The notes beneath the pieces were generated by a model, which saw only the letters and a list, made by a program, of their open reading frames with translations, was not told the origin of the DNA and did not search any database. Position numbers and translations under genes: made by a program. DNA of 64,000 nucleotides from CAIKBL01 sp964555355 (GTDB taxonomy: Bacteria; Pseudomonadota; Gammaproteobacteria; Ga0077536), in contig CAZKRY010000016.1 in the NCBI GenBank assembly GCA_964555355.1, positions 1-64,000 of the forward strand, given 5' to 3'. Below are positions 50,518 through 59,294 of this stretch, piece by piece (within the stretch, counting starts at the first letter, position 1; every line of letters begins with the position of its first letter).

Positions 50518-51297
50518 TTAGCGCGCGCGCTTCAGGGTGTTCTGATCGAAGTCCCGATCGCTCAACCCCAAACCAAATTGGTATTCAGTCCACGTCAGCT
50601 CGGTACTTTTACCGAGCTGGTGATTGGTCATCAGCATGCGCCCGGGACGCCAGTATTTTGCCGCATATTGCCGATAATCGCTCACTAGGAGTGTCTTTAG
50701 CAGGGAGTTCTTGCGGTCATAGAATTCCACTTTGAGCGGCTGGTGCATTGTTTTATCGAGCCACACAATCCGTCGGGTATAGCCCGAATGCGTATACGAG
50801 GGCGACTCCTCGATCACATAAGCGTCACGCCCGTCGAGAACCTCATCGCGCAACCACTGATAGCGGTAGCGCGCAAGTTCGCGCGAGGTCAGATCTTCGT
50901 AAGCAAACTCACTGCCGACGAACGGCCCTGATTTATTGGCCGAAGCAATTCGCTTAATACGCTTCAAGGCGGGTAAATATAGCCACTGATCGTCCGGCGT
51001 AAGGGCGTGTGTGTAGCTCAAAAATGCCGTACCGGCGACATCCCGCGGAGAATCGAAGATCGTGAGACTTTTGTCGCCGTCGCCGACGACCTCAAGCGTG
51101 CGGATACGCAGCTCACGCCGGCTTTCTTGACCTTGGCGATTACGCAGCGTCATGGTGAGTTTAGCCGCCAAATCGCCCCAACCCCGATCGGCACGATCGG
51201 CTTCCTCGGCGATGGCTAACCCGCGCCCCGCGTCATCGGCCGTTACCTCGCCTGCGCATAGCAATGCTAACAATAACCACCCAACGCTACGCCACAT
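50518..51297 (-). CDS. LolA-like outer-membrane lipoprotein-sorting protein
   Basis: A 259-residue exported protein of the LolA-like superfamily: signal sequence MWRSVGWLLLALLCAGEVTA, then the half-barrel with TMTLRNRQGQESRRELRIRTLEV, TAFLSYTHALTPDDQWLYLPALKRIKRIA, SGPFVGSEFAYEDLTSRELARYRYQWL and KLLKTLLVSDYRQ-type strands. Such proteins are routinely encoded next to MMPL/RND exporters and may carry hydrophobic cargo across the periplasm. It overlaps the end of the RND gene by 11 bp. An ATG at 51309 is the alternative start. Confidence 0.8.
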   Translation of the reverse strand: MWRSVGWLLLALLCAGEVTADDAGRGLAIAEEADRADRGWGDLAAKLTMTLRNRQGQESRRELRIRTLEVVGDGDKSLTIFDSPRDVAGTAFLSYTHALTPDDQWLYLPALKRIKRIASANKSGPFVGSEFAYEDLTSRELARYRYQWLRDEVLDGRDAYVIEESPSYTHSGYTRRIVWLDKTMHQPLKVEFYDRKNSLLKTLLVSDYRQYAAKYWRPGRMLMTNHQLGKSTELTWTEYQFGLGLSDRDFDQNTLKRAR

Positions 51298-53590
51298 GAC
51301 GGCGCCCATCGATGAGCAACAATAATGGTGCGAGTAGGAAGAAATCAGCGAGCAGCGCGAGTCCGATAACCACCGCCGTCAACAAGCCCATGCTCGAGTT
51401 CAACTCAAAATTAGAAAGCGTCAACACCAGGAACCCCGCAACTAACGAAATCGTGGTGACAATCATCGCACGCCCATTAACGCGAAACGCGTAGCGCACG
51501 GCGTCTTCGACGGAATAGCCTTGTACCGTACGCCCGCGCTGGTATTTGACCAAAAAATGCACGGTGTCATCGATGATGATCCCAAGCGCCATGCTCGCGA
51601 CCACGGAGAGCGACAATCCTACCTCGCCGACGAATAATCCCCACAGACCAAAACCCATCGCGAGCGGCACTAAATTGGGGATCAGACTCAAGATACCTAA
51701 CTTCACCGAGCGCAACATAAACAACAGGACTCCCGAGATCAGCAATAGTGCAACCACCGTGCCGACCAACATCGAATGGATATTGCGCATCCCGAGTCGC
51801 GAGAACATCAAGGCGCTACCGGAGCCTTCCACTCGGGTAACGCTGCGCGCATTGGCGCGGACCCAAGCTTCCGCCTTATCGTTAAATTCGATGGATGCCT
51901 TGCTCGATAGCGTGCGCATGGCCACCGATACTTTGACCGCGGATTTGTCGACATTGATTTGGTTATTCAGATCGAGTCCGTACGGCAACGACATTTCATA
52001 AAGCAATAGGTACTGCGCCGCCAACTCACGTTCTTCCGGTAGGCGATACATCGCGGGATCGTCGTCGTGCATGTTCATGTTCAAACGCTGCACGATATCG
52101 GTATAGCTAGCGACGTGTTTGACTTCCGGCTGCGCGCGCAACCAAGTGACGAACGCCGCCGTCTCACGCAAGAATTCGGGTTCGTTGATGCCGCCCTCGA
52201 GCCCCGCTTCCAGGGTGTAGTAGAAGTGATAAACGCCGGTAAGATTCTCCACCATGAAATCGGTCGCACGCCGAAAATCGACGGAAGGATCGAAATAATC
52301 GACGAATACGTCGTTCAACGTATTGCGTGGGATACACAGGATTAATCCAAAGACGAGGAGACCAAGCCCCAGCGCGAGCGCGCGATGACGCGCGATGACC
52401 CATTCCACCAACGCCGCGAGCGAAGTGAGCTTAACGAGGGGACGTGGCGCGGGGCCCACGGGGAGCAGCATGAGAACCGCCGGCAACAGCGATATTGCAA
52501 GCAGATAAGACGCTATATCCCCGAACGCGACCAAATTCCCCAGCTGACGAAACGGCGGCACTTCAGAGAAATTAAAAGTCAGAAATCCGATCACCGTGGT
52601 CACACTCGCGAGAAAGATCGGCTTTAGATTGTGACTGACGGATTCGATCAGCGCTTCCTGGCGCGCGGCGCCACCGTGCAGCGCCTGCAAGTACGCTTCC
52701 AGAACATGCACACAATTGGCAATCGCCACCGTCAAAATAACGACCGGCGCGGCTGACGTCGCGGCCGAGATGGGATATCCGAGGTGGCTGCCGAGCCCCA
52801 TTGCAACAATGATCGCAAGCCCAATTACCAAGGTGGTGCTCAGCGCGCCTATCAGGTGGCCGAACAAAACGCCAACCAGCGCCACCATCAGCGCGAAGCT
52901 TATTGGGATGAGGGACTTGATCCCTTTGCGCGATTCTTCGGCGAAGGCATTGTCCATCATGACCGCGCCGGTCAAATAAATTTTTAAACCCGGATTCGCA
53001 CTCTCAAACTCCTTGGCAAGCGCCCGAGCGGCCGACACCACTTGCGGGACTTCGAGGTGCTCATCGAGCCGTGGTAGTTGCACAACTACGTTGATCGCCG
53101 TGACTTGTGCGCGTTCGTTGACGAGCACACCGTGCAGCAACGGCTCGGCGAGCGCGATAGCTTTGACGCGCGCGAGCGCCGCGTCATCCAGATCCGAGGC
53201 ATCCGCTACCAAATCGCGAACGCTGAGTTCATCGCCTTGCGCCTCGGTGTGCTGGAAGTTGGTTAGCGAATCGACGCGCGACACGTAGGGGATTTGCCAT
53301 GCGCGCGCGGTGAGGTCGGCGACCAAAGTTAATGTCTCGCGACTGAACACCCGCGCGTTCTCCGGCGCAACGACGAAATTCAGCGTATCGTTTTTAACGA
53401 ACGTATTTTCGAGCGCGTTGAACTCCAGGAGTTCCGGATTATCCGCACTGAAGAACTGGCGATAGTTATTGTTGATCGTCAGCGTGCGCAGGCCGCTCGC
53501 CGCGGCCGCGATCACACATAACCAAAGGATGACCACGCGCCAGGGGTGGCTGACCACCCACAGCGCATAGCGGAGCGCCAGGGATTGCAT
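51287..53590 (-). CDS. RND/MMPL-family lipid exporter
   Basis: A 767-residue transporter with the MMPL layout: a membrane helix near the N-terminus (ALWVVSHPWRVVILWLCVIAAAASG), a periplasmic loop, a five-helix bundle (about residues 220-400), a second helix (ALALGLGLLVFGLILCIP) and loop, and a final five-helix bundle ending LADFFLLAPLLLLIDGRRHVA. The motif ASMALGIIIDDTVHFLVKYQRGR in the second bundle is typical of hydrophobe/sterol or lipid exporters. It starts 3 bp after the SDR gene and precedes the LolA-like gene, which together suggest transport of a lipid or hopanoid-type compound. The cargo is unknown. Confidence 0.86.
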   Translation of the reverse strand: MQSLALRYALWVVSHPWRVVILWLCVIAAAASGLRTLTINNNYRQFFSADNPELLEFNALENTFVKNDTLNFVVAPENARVFSRETLTLVADLTARAWQIPYVSRVDSLTNFQHTEAQGDELSVRDLVADASDLDDAALARVKAIALAEPLLHGVLVNERAQVTAINVVVQLPRLDEHLEVPQVVSAARALAKEFESANPGLKIYLTGAVMMDNAFAEESRKGIKSLIPISFALMVALVGVLFGHLIGALSTTLVIGLAIIVAMGLGSHLGYPISAATSAAPVVILTVAIANCVHVLEAYLQALHGGAARQEALIESVSHNLKPIFLASVTTVIGFLTFNFSEVPPFRQLGNLVAFGDIASYLLAISLLPAVLMLLPVGPAPRPLVKLTSLAALVEWVIARHRALALGLGLLVFGLILCIPRNTLNDVFVDYFDPSVDFRRATDFMVENLTGVYHFYYTLEAGLEGGINEPEFLRETAAFVTWLRAQPEVKHVASYTDIVQRLNMNMHDDDPAMYRLPEERELAAQYLLLYEMSLPYGLDLNNQINVDKSAVKVSVAMRTLSSKASIEFNDKAEAWVRANARSVTRVEGSGSALMFSRLGMRNIHSMLVGTVVALLLISGVLLFMLRSVKLGILSLIPNLVPLAMGFGLWGLFVGEVGLSLSVVASMALGIIIDDTVHFLVKYQRGRTVQGYSVEDAVRYAFRVNGRAMIVTTISLVAGFLVLTLSNFELNSSMGLLTAVVIGLALLADFFLLAPLLLLIDGRRHVA

Positions 53591-53593
53591 CCG

Positions 53594-54358
53594 CTATTGC
53601 GCGGTGTATCCCCCATCCACAGGAAGCGCCACCCCGGTGAGAAACGATGCCTCGTCGGAGAGCAACCAGGATACGGCATCCGCGATTTCGCGGGGCTCGC
53701 CGAGTCGATCCATCGGTTCTTGCGCAATTAATGATTGCTCCGCGACACCCGAGCTATTCAAGAGACGCTCGACCATGGGCGTACGAATGACGCCCGGACA
53801 AACTGCATTGACGCGAATGCGTTTCCGCGCAAATTCGAGCGCCACGCTCTTGGTCAAGCCGACGACGCCGTGCTTGGACGCGCAATAGGCGCTCGCGCCG
53901 CGCGCGCCAAGCAAACCCGCCACCGACGCGGTACTAACGATTGCACCGCCGGTACCCTGGCTAATGAATTGTTCGACCTGATGTTTGATGCAGAGCCAAA
54001 CTCCCTTCAGATTGACCGCAATGGTGCGATCGAAACTCTCTTCGGTCATCTTGAGAATATTGGTGAAATCGCCTTCGATGCCGGCATTGTTAAACGCGCC
54101 ATCGAGTTTGCCGTAAGCCTTCACGGTCGCCGCAATCAACGCCTGTACTTCGCTCGCCACCGCGACATTCGTCTTCACGAAAAGCGCGGAGCCCCCTGCT
54201 TTGTTGATGAGGTCGACCGTCGCTTGCGCGTCGGTTACGTTGACGTCGGCCACCACCACCTTGGCGCCATCCGCCGCAACGCGCTGCGCGCTGGCGCGGC
54301 CGATGCCGGTGCTGCCGCCCGTTACGATGATTACTTTATTGGCTAGTTTCCCTGTCAC
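53594..54358 (-). CDS. Short-chain dehydrogenase/reductase (classical)
   Basis: A 254-residue classical SDR: TGGSTGIGRASAQRVAADGAKVVVADV, NNAGIEGDF (NAG), SVASVAGLLGARGASAYCASKHGVVGLTKS with the catalytic Ser, Tyr and Lys, and the C-terminal FLTGVALPVDGGYTAQ. It is the first gene of the SDR-RND-LolA unit, and its stop is 3 bp from the RND start, so it could act on the exported substrate. Substrate is not identifiable. Confidence 0.9.
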   Translation of the reverse strand: MTGKLANKVIIVTGGSTGIGRASAQRVAADGAKVVVADVNVTDAQATVDLINKAGGSALFVKTNVAVASEVQALIAATVKAYGKLDGAFNNAGIEGDFTNILKMTEESFDRTIAVNLKGVWLCIKHQVEQFISQGTGGAIVSTASVAGLLGARGASAYCASKHGVVGLTKSVALEFARKRIRVNAVCPGVIRTPMVERLLNSSGVAEQSLIAQEPMDRLGEPREIADAVSWLLSDEASFLTGVALPVDGGYTAQ

Positions 54359-54450
54359 GTTGCACTCCCCTAAACGAGATTCATCAATCTTGCGCGCATG
54401 GTATCAGAAGCACGCGGTTGGTCATTCGGCGCACGATGTCGCACGTTACT

Positions 54451-56382
54451 TCAAGCGGCTTCGCGAGGTTTGGTCAAAGCAAGATTGCGCCATTCCTTGG
54501 GATTCGCGCAGCGCAATTGCGCGGCCTCCAGTACCATGCGTATGAAATCGGCATAGCGGTAGCCCGCGAAGCCCGCCATTAAATTCATCTTGCCGTCCCA
54601 ACACCAACCGGGATTGGGGTTGACTTCGAGCAGCTTGAGTTGACCGTTCGCATCCGCGCGAAAGTCAATCCGAGCGTAATCGCGGCAGCCTAAGCGTTCA
54701 AACAGGGTGATCGACCAGTCCACCATTTGACGCCGTGATTCGTCGTCGATGACGGCTTGACGATATTCGAGGTCGTCCCAATACGGCGAATCCGGGCACC
54801 ACTTCGATTCGTAACTGAGGATTTTCGGAAGCTCGGCGGGTAGCCCACTATAGTCCACTTCAAGCAGTGGCAACACGGTATAGCCAAACCCCGGATTGCC
54901 GATTAATCCCACCGTGAACTCACGGCCGGGCAAAAACTCTTGGACTAACAGCGGACGCCCCGGCAAGGTCGTACGAAGCTCCGTCAAGTACGCCATCGCT
55001 TCTTCCGTGTTATTCACGACCGAGCGGCGCGTAATGCCAAGGCTGCTGTCGCCCAAACAAGGTTTGATTAGCGCCGGGAAAATGGACGGGAGCGTCGCCC
55101 CCTGATCGTCCGGATCGAAAAGTGACTCGAGCGGCACGGGAATGTCGAATGACTCGGCCGCCGCACGGACCAAGGCCTTGTTATAACAAAGACCAAGCGC
55201 GGCCGGGCCGGCCCCGCTGTAGGGGACGCCGAATAACTCCAGCAAGGCGGGGACGTGTAGCTCTTTCAATGCGTCGTTGTTGAACCCTTCATCGCAGAGG
55301 TTCAGCACGAACGTCGATTGCAAGTTGCGCAACTCGTTGATAAGCGCGCTATGGTTATCAAGATATTGGAACGTATAGCCCGGCAGTTCTTGTAATGCCG
55401 TCTTCAAGCGACTGACGATTTCAAAGTCTTCCTGATTGAACACGCCATTGCGTTTGATTTCATCCGGGAGGCGCGGGTCGCCGAGTAACACCGAGACATG
55501 CGGGTAGAGCACATCGCCACGCTTTTTAGTAGATATTTTGACCGGTGCCACCGCGGAGATGAAATTACGGTGCGCCATCATGCCCAAATCGGAATTTCGT
55601 GTGGAACGCGCTTCGAGCGCGCCATGGAAGCGAATCTCGGAAAACCCGGTGGATTCCAGTAATTTTGAGATCCGCTCGCGCGAATAGAGTCGCTCGGCGT
55701 AGAACTGGTCGGCGATGACGCCTTTTTCCGCGTGCACCACGACCTCACGCGATATCACCCGCCCCTGATCGGCGGATAACGAACGTTCACGACACACGAA
55801 TTGGTTTTCGTCGATCCACTCCCACGAACGTCGTTCGAAGTTCTGCCGCATCCATTCGCCGTCCATCAGATCGAGCAGTATTTTGCCGTTGGAGCGTAGC
55901 GCGCGTTTGATCGACGCAAGCACCACGAGATCGTCTTCCTCGCGGTCAAAATAACCGAACGAGTTGCCCATCAAAATGACGCAATCGAAGCTCGACTCAG
56001 GTACCGCGACTTTGCGCGCGTCGCCCTCGCGAAATCGCACATCGAGCCCGGCCACGCGCGCGCGCCGGCGCGCCAGGCTCACTAAATATCGCGAGCGATC
56101 GAGACCGGTGACTTTCTTAAAGCCACGTCGTGCCAGCTCCAACGAATGTCGTCCCTGCCCACAGCAAAGATCGAGTACCCGATCGTTCGGATCGAGGCCG
56201 GCGGCGGCCAAAATCGCCTCGACCTCGCGCACCGTGTTGTCGTCGTTCTCGACGACATCGCCATCGGTTTTTAGATACAGCGAGTTAAAAAGGCTACGCC
56301 ACCATTCGGGCGGCAAGTGATGTTCGAGGTCCGGGACTGGGCCAAGTGTGCGCGCGGTGTTTTGTTTTTGTTTGGCGTCCAT
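54451..56382 (-). CDS. Fusion of SAM-methyltransferase and D-Ala-D-Ala ligase-like ATP-grasp
   Basis: A 643-residue two-domain enzyme. Residues about 55-260 are a class I methyltransferase: motif I VLDLCCGQGRHSLELARRGF (69-88), FREGDARKVAVPESSFDCVILMGNSFGY, then FEEIRFHGALEARS-like end. Residues about 290-625 are an ATP-grasp related to D-alanine-D-alanine ligase: VSVLLGDPRLPDEIK, LHVPALLELFGVPYSGAGPAALGLCYNKAL, FPALIKPCLGDSSLGI (ATP lysine), VQEFLPGREFTVGLIG, DYARIDFRADANGQLKLLEVNPNPG with metal-binding residues near 584-592. It would ligate an amine or amino acid to a carboxylate via an acyl phosphate and methylate a substrate. No stop or frameshift separates the domains. Product unknown. 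Confidence 0.87.
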   Translation of the reverse strand: MDAKQKQNTARTLGPVPDLEHHLPPEWWRSLFNSLYLKTDGDVVENDDNTVREVEAILAAAGLDPNDRVLDLCCGQGRHSLELARRGFKKVTGLDRSRYLVSLARRRARVAGLDVRFREGDARKVAVPESSFDCVILMGNSFGYFDREEDDLVVLASIKRALRSNGKILLDLMDGEWMRQNFERRSWEWIDENQFVCRERSLSADQGRVISREVVVHAEKGVIADQFYAERLYSRERISKLLESTGFSEIRFHGALEARSTRNSDLGMMAHRNFISAVAPVKISTKKRGDVLYPHVSVLLGDPRLPDEIKRNGVFNQEDFEIVSRLKTALQELPGYTFQYLDNHSALINELRNLQSTFVLNLCDEGFNNDALKELHVPALLELFGVPYSGAGPAALGLCYNKALVRAAAESFDIPVPLESLFDPDDQGATLPSIFPALIKPCLGDSSLGITRRSVVNNTEEAMAYLTELRTTLPGRPLLVQEFLPGREFTVGLIGNPGFGYTVLPLLEVDYSGLPAELPKILSYESKWCPDSPYWDDLEYRQAVIDDESRRQMVDWSITLFERLGCRDYARIDFRADANGQLKLLEVNPNPGWCWDGKMNLMAGFAGYRYADFIRMVLEAAQLRCANPKEWRNLALTKPREAA

Positions 56383-56521
56383 CGATTCCCGTGCTGCCCC
56401 CGAATAAGGTGTGGTGATGACCGGCGTTGAATACCGGGTCCACCGTTAATGTGGTTGGTAAAGACCGGCGCACGCTAGCGCATGAATTCATCCCGTTCAA
56501 GACGTTTCGCGCACGACCTAA

Positions 56522-57175
56522 TCATCTGCGGGTATAGCATCGCACGTAGTCCGGAAGCGGATAGTCCACGGTCTGCTTGGGATCGGTGATCGGTGCTTGC
56601 GGCACCATGGGCAACGGCAACACCCCCGCCCAAGTAGGATGCAGCAATTCGTCGTCGGCATCGCCCGGCGGCCCTTGACGGATTTTGGCCGCGGCGTCTT
56701 CGATGTCGAGCGCGACGATCGTCGTCGCCTGCAATTCTTTGTCGGTTGGGTATCGCGCATCGGCCCAACGTCCGGGGCACACGTGTTCGGTCAGGCAGTG
56801 CAACGCTGCAAGCTTTTGCGCCGGATCATCGATCGCACGCCCGCGACCATAGAGCACCACCGAACGATAATTCATTGAATGGTTGAACACCGTGCGCGCG
56901 AGTACCAAGCCATCGAGCAACGTGACGGCGACGGCCAGCGGATTGCCGGCATTGATATGTTCGAGCATCCGCCCGCCCTTCAAGCCATGCAACAGAACCT
57001 GTTCACCCATGCGCGCGTGAATCGTCGGAATCAGAAACGGCTGTCCATCCATCACAAAACTGACGTGGCAAACCAACCCTTCGTCCAGAATGCGAAATAC
57101 CGTCTCCCGGTCATAGGCCGCCCGCTTGGGGTAACGCATGACGCGATTGCGTCCATTGATTGCGAAATCAGACAT
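56522..57175 (-). CDS. Pyridoxamine 5'-phosphate oxidase-family flavin protein
   Basis: A 217-residue split-barrel protein of the PPOX (nitroimidazole-reductase NimA-like) group: NRVMRYPKRAAYDRETVFRILDEGLVCHVSFVMDGQPFLIPTIHARMGEQVLLHGLKGGRMLEHI, SMNYRSVVLYGRGRAIDDPAQKLAALHCLTEHVCPGRW and ELQATTIVALDIEDAAAKIRQG. The pattern FVMDGQPFLIPT..HGLKGGRML.. is characteristic. FMN is likely bound. The ATG at 57175 is chosen on family N-terminus; a longer frame to 57244 has no support. It precedes the fusion enzyme by 139 bp on the same strand. Confidence 0.85.
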   Translation of the reverse strand: MSDFAINGRNRVMRYPKRAAYDRETVFRILDEGLVCHVSFVMDGQPFLIPTIHARMGEQVLLHGLKGGRMLEHINAGNPLAVAVTLLDGLVLARTVFNHSMNYRSVVLYGRGRAIDDPAQKLAALHCLTEHVCPGRWADARYPTDKELQATTIVALDIEDAAAKIRQGPPGDADDELLHPTWAGVLPLPMVPQAPITDPKQTVDYPLPDYVRCYTRR

Positions 57176-57289
57176 AGGCACCTCTCGTTTAGGTTGCTGG
57201 ATCCCGGCCCTTCTACACCGCTTCGACCGCGTTGACCACCCCACGCGCCATCCACTACAGTCCGGACGTCATCCGTCGGCGCCCTAACT

Positions 57290-58765
57290 ATGCCCATCAA
57301 GAAAATCCTCATCGCCAATCGCGGCGAGATCGCCTGCCGCATTCAGCGCACGGCACATGCGCGTGGCCTTGCGACGACCGCCGTGTATCACTTCGCCGAT
57401 CGCGAAGCACCGCATGTCGCCGCCGCGGCCTCCGCCGTCGAGTTGCTGGCCGAAGTGCCGACCGCCGCTTATTTGGATGTCGAGCAGCTTATCGCGGCGG
57501 CGATGCGAACCGGCGCGGACGCGATCCATCCGGGATATGGATTTCTCGCGGAGAACGCACGCTTCGCGGCCGCAGTCGAAGCGGCCGGGCTCACGTTCAT
57601 TGGCCCGCAACCCGAGGTCATTCAGCTCATGGGTGACAAACTCCGCGCGCGAGAGTTTGCCGCCGCGCAGGGCGTCCCGGTGGCGCCCAGCTGTACGCAG
57701 GAGAGCTCCGTCGGGCGTTTTATCGCCGCGGCGCGCGAGGTCGGCTTTCCATTGCTCATCAAAGCCGCCGCGGGTGGCGGCGGTAAGGGCATGAGTATCG
57801 TACGGCGCGCGGAAGACTTGGCGCCTAGTATCGAGCGCGCGGCCGGCGAAGCCGCACGGTATTTCGCGGATGGCCGGGTCTATGCCGAACGTTATGTGGA
57901 GCAGCCGCGGCATATCGAGGTGCAGGTCTTGGGCGATGGGTTCGGCAACGTAGTCCATTTATTCGAACGCGAGTGCTCGATCCAGCGCCGCTTTCAAAAA
58001 ATAATCGAAGAAAGCCCCGCGCCCAATTTAGACCCCGCGCTATGCGCGGAAATCTGCGCCGCCGCCGTGCGGCTCGCAAGCGCCGCCCGGTACCGCAATG
58101 CCGGCACTGTCGAATTCATCCTAGCGCCGAGCGGCGAGTTCTTTTTTTTGGAAATGAATACTCGGCTGCAAGTCGAACATCCCGTCACGGAGTTTGTGAC
58201 GGGCATCGACTTGGTCGCGGCACAGATCGATATTGCCAACGGCGAGACTTGGCGTTGGCAACAAACTTCGATTACACGCCAGGGTCACGCGCTCGAGTGC
58301 CGCATCTGCGCCGAGCAGCCCGCGCACGATTTTCGGCCGGCGACCGGCACGTTGTGCGTGGTGCGCCCGCCACAGGGGGCCGATATCCGTTTTGAGAGCG
58401 GTATTCGGGAGGGCATGCAAATTACCGCGGCGTTCGATTCGATGCTCGCGAAATTGGTCTGCTACGGCGCCGATCGCGCGGCGGCAACCGCACGCACCTT
58501 AGCCGCACTCGAAGCGCTAGTGTTGCTCGGCGTCGATACCAACATCGAGTATCTCGCCAATATCTTTAATCACCCGGAATTCAAAGCCGGCCGCCTTCAC
58601 ACGGGATTCGTCGTCGAGCATGCCGCGAGTTTGCGCTCAGCGGATCTCACCCCGGCGGCGCAAGCCGCGGTGCTACTGGCAGCGGCGTTGGCCGAGCCGG
58701 CCTTTCGTCGACTCGTGTACGACGTGCCGGAACCTTATGCATCGATCGGCGCCTGGCGCAATTAA
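57290..58765 (+). CDS. Biotin carboxylase subunit of an acyl-CoA carboxylase
   Basis: A 491-residue biotin carboxylase: IKKILIANRGEIACRIQRTAHARGLAT, the HPGYGFLAENARFA block, ATP-grasp LLIKAAAGGGGKGM, and EMNTRLQVEHPVTEFVTGIDLV with the bicarbonate-site motif. It ends after the C-terminal region (GVDTNIEYLANIFNHPEFKAGRLHTGFVVEH) without the biotin carrier domain that usually completes an AccC/MccA-type alpha subunit of about 660 residues. The carrier is encoded separately 35 bp downstream. With the following two genes it forms a complete methylcrotonyl- or geranyl-CoA-type carboxylase. Confidence 0.9.
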   Translation: MPIKKILIANRGEIACRIQRTAHARGLATTAVYHFADREAPHVAAAASAVELLAEVPTAAYLDVEQLIAAAMRTGADAIHPGYGFLAENARFAAAVEAAGLTFIGPQPEVIQLMGDKLRAREFAAAQGVPVAPSCTQESSVGRFIAAAREVGFPLLIKAAAGGGGKGMSIVRRAEDLAPSIERAAGEAARYFADGRVYAERYVEQPRHIEVQVLGDGFGNVVHLFERECSIQRRFQKIIEESPAPNLDPALCAEICAAAVRLASAARYRNAGTVEFILAPSGEFFFLEMNTRLQVEHPVTEFVTGIDLVAAQIDIANGETWRWQQTSITRQGHALECRICAEQPAHDFRPATGTLCVVRPPQGADIRFESGIREGMQITAAFDSMLAKLVCYGADRAAATARTLAALEALVLLGVDTNIEYLANIFNHPEFKAGRLHTGFVVEHAASLRSADLTPAAQAAVLLAAALAEPAFRRLVYDVPEPYASIGAWRN

Positions 58766-58799
58766 CTCACCGCCACGTCAACACTAAAATTGTTTACGC

Positions 58800-59294
58800 A
58801 TGAAACTACATCTTGACCAACGCCAATTTGATCTCGTGTTGACGGCGCGCAACCCACGCCCGCGGGTTTGTATCGACACGATCCCCTTTGAGTTTACGGA
58901 ATCAACCCCGCCCGGGAGATCTCCCGCCGAACTCACGGTGAATGGGCAAACCTTTAGTCTCTGGCGGGCGGCGGAGAGCGATCGCGTGCATGTCAAACTT
59001 GGGTTGCGCGTATTTTCGGTGACTCTCGAAGACTTGTTGCAAGCGGCGACGACCAGCGATAGCGCGAACGAAATTCGCGCGGATATGCCGGGCGTCGCGG
59101 TGGCCGTACGCTGCGAGGTTGGGGCGACCGTCGAAGCAGGCGCCCCACTACTGGTCATCGAATCGATGAAAATGCAATTGACCTTGGTCGCCCCGCGCGC
59201 CGGTGTGGTCGCGGCCGTGCACGTCGCGGAGAACCAATCGTTTCAAAAGGGCACCGTGCTGGTCGCCTTGCAGCCCGGAGATTTCCCGCGATGA
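58800..59294 (+). CDS. Biotin carboxyl carrier protein of the acyl-CoA carboxylase
   Basis: A 164-residue protein with a C-terminal biotinyl domain: residues about 98-160 (GVAVAVRCEVGATVEAGAPLLVIESMKMQLTLVAPRAGVV), biotin-accepting lysine Lys124 in ESMKM. The N-terminal 90 residues correspond to the linker domain between the biotin carboxylase and carrier of alpha subunits. The separate gene therefore replaces the usual fused C-terminus. Its last four bases overlap the carboxyltransferase start (59291), so the genes are translationally coupled. Confidence 0.88.
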   Translation: MKLHLDQRQFDLVLTARNPRPRVCIDTIPFEFTESTPPGRSPAELTVNGQTFSLWRAAESDRVHVKLGLRVFSVTLEDLLQAATTSDSANEIRADMPGVAVAVRCEVGATVEAGAPLLVIESMKMQLTLVAPRAGVVAAVHVAENQSFQKGTVLVALQPGDFPR

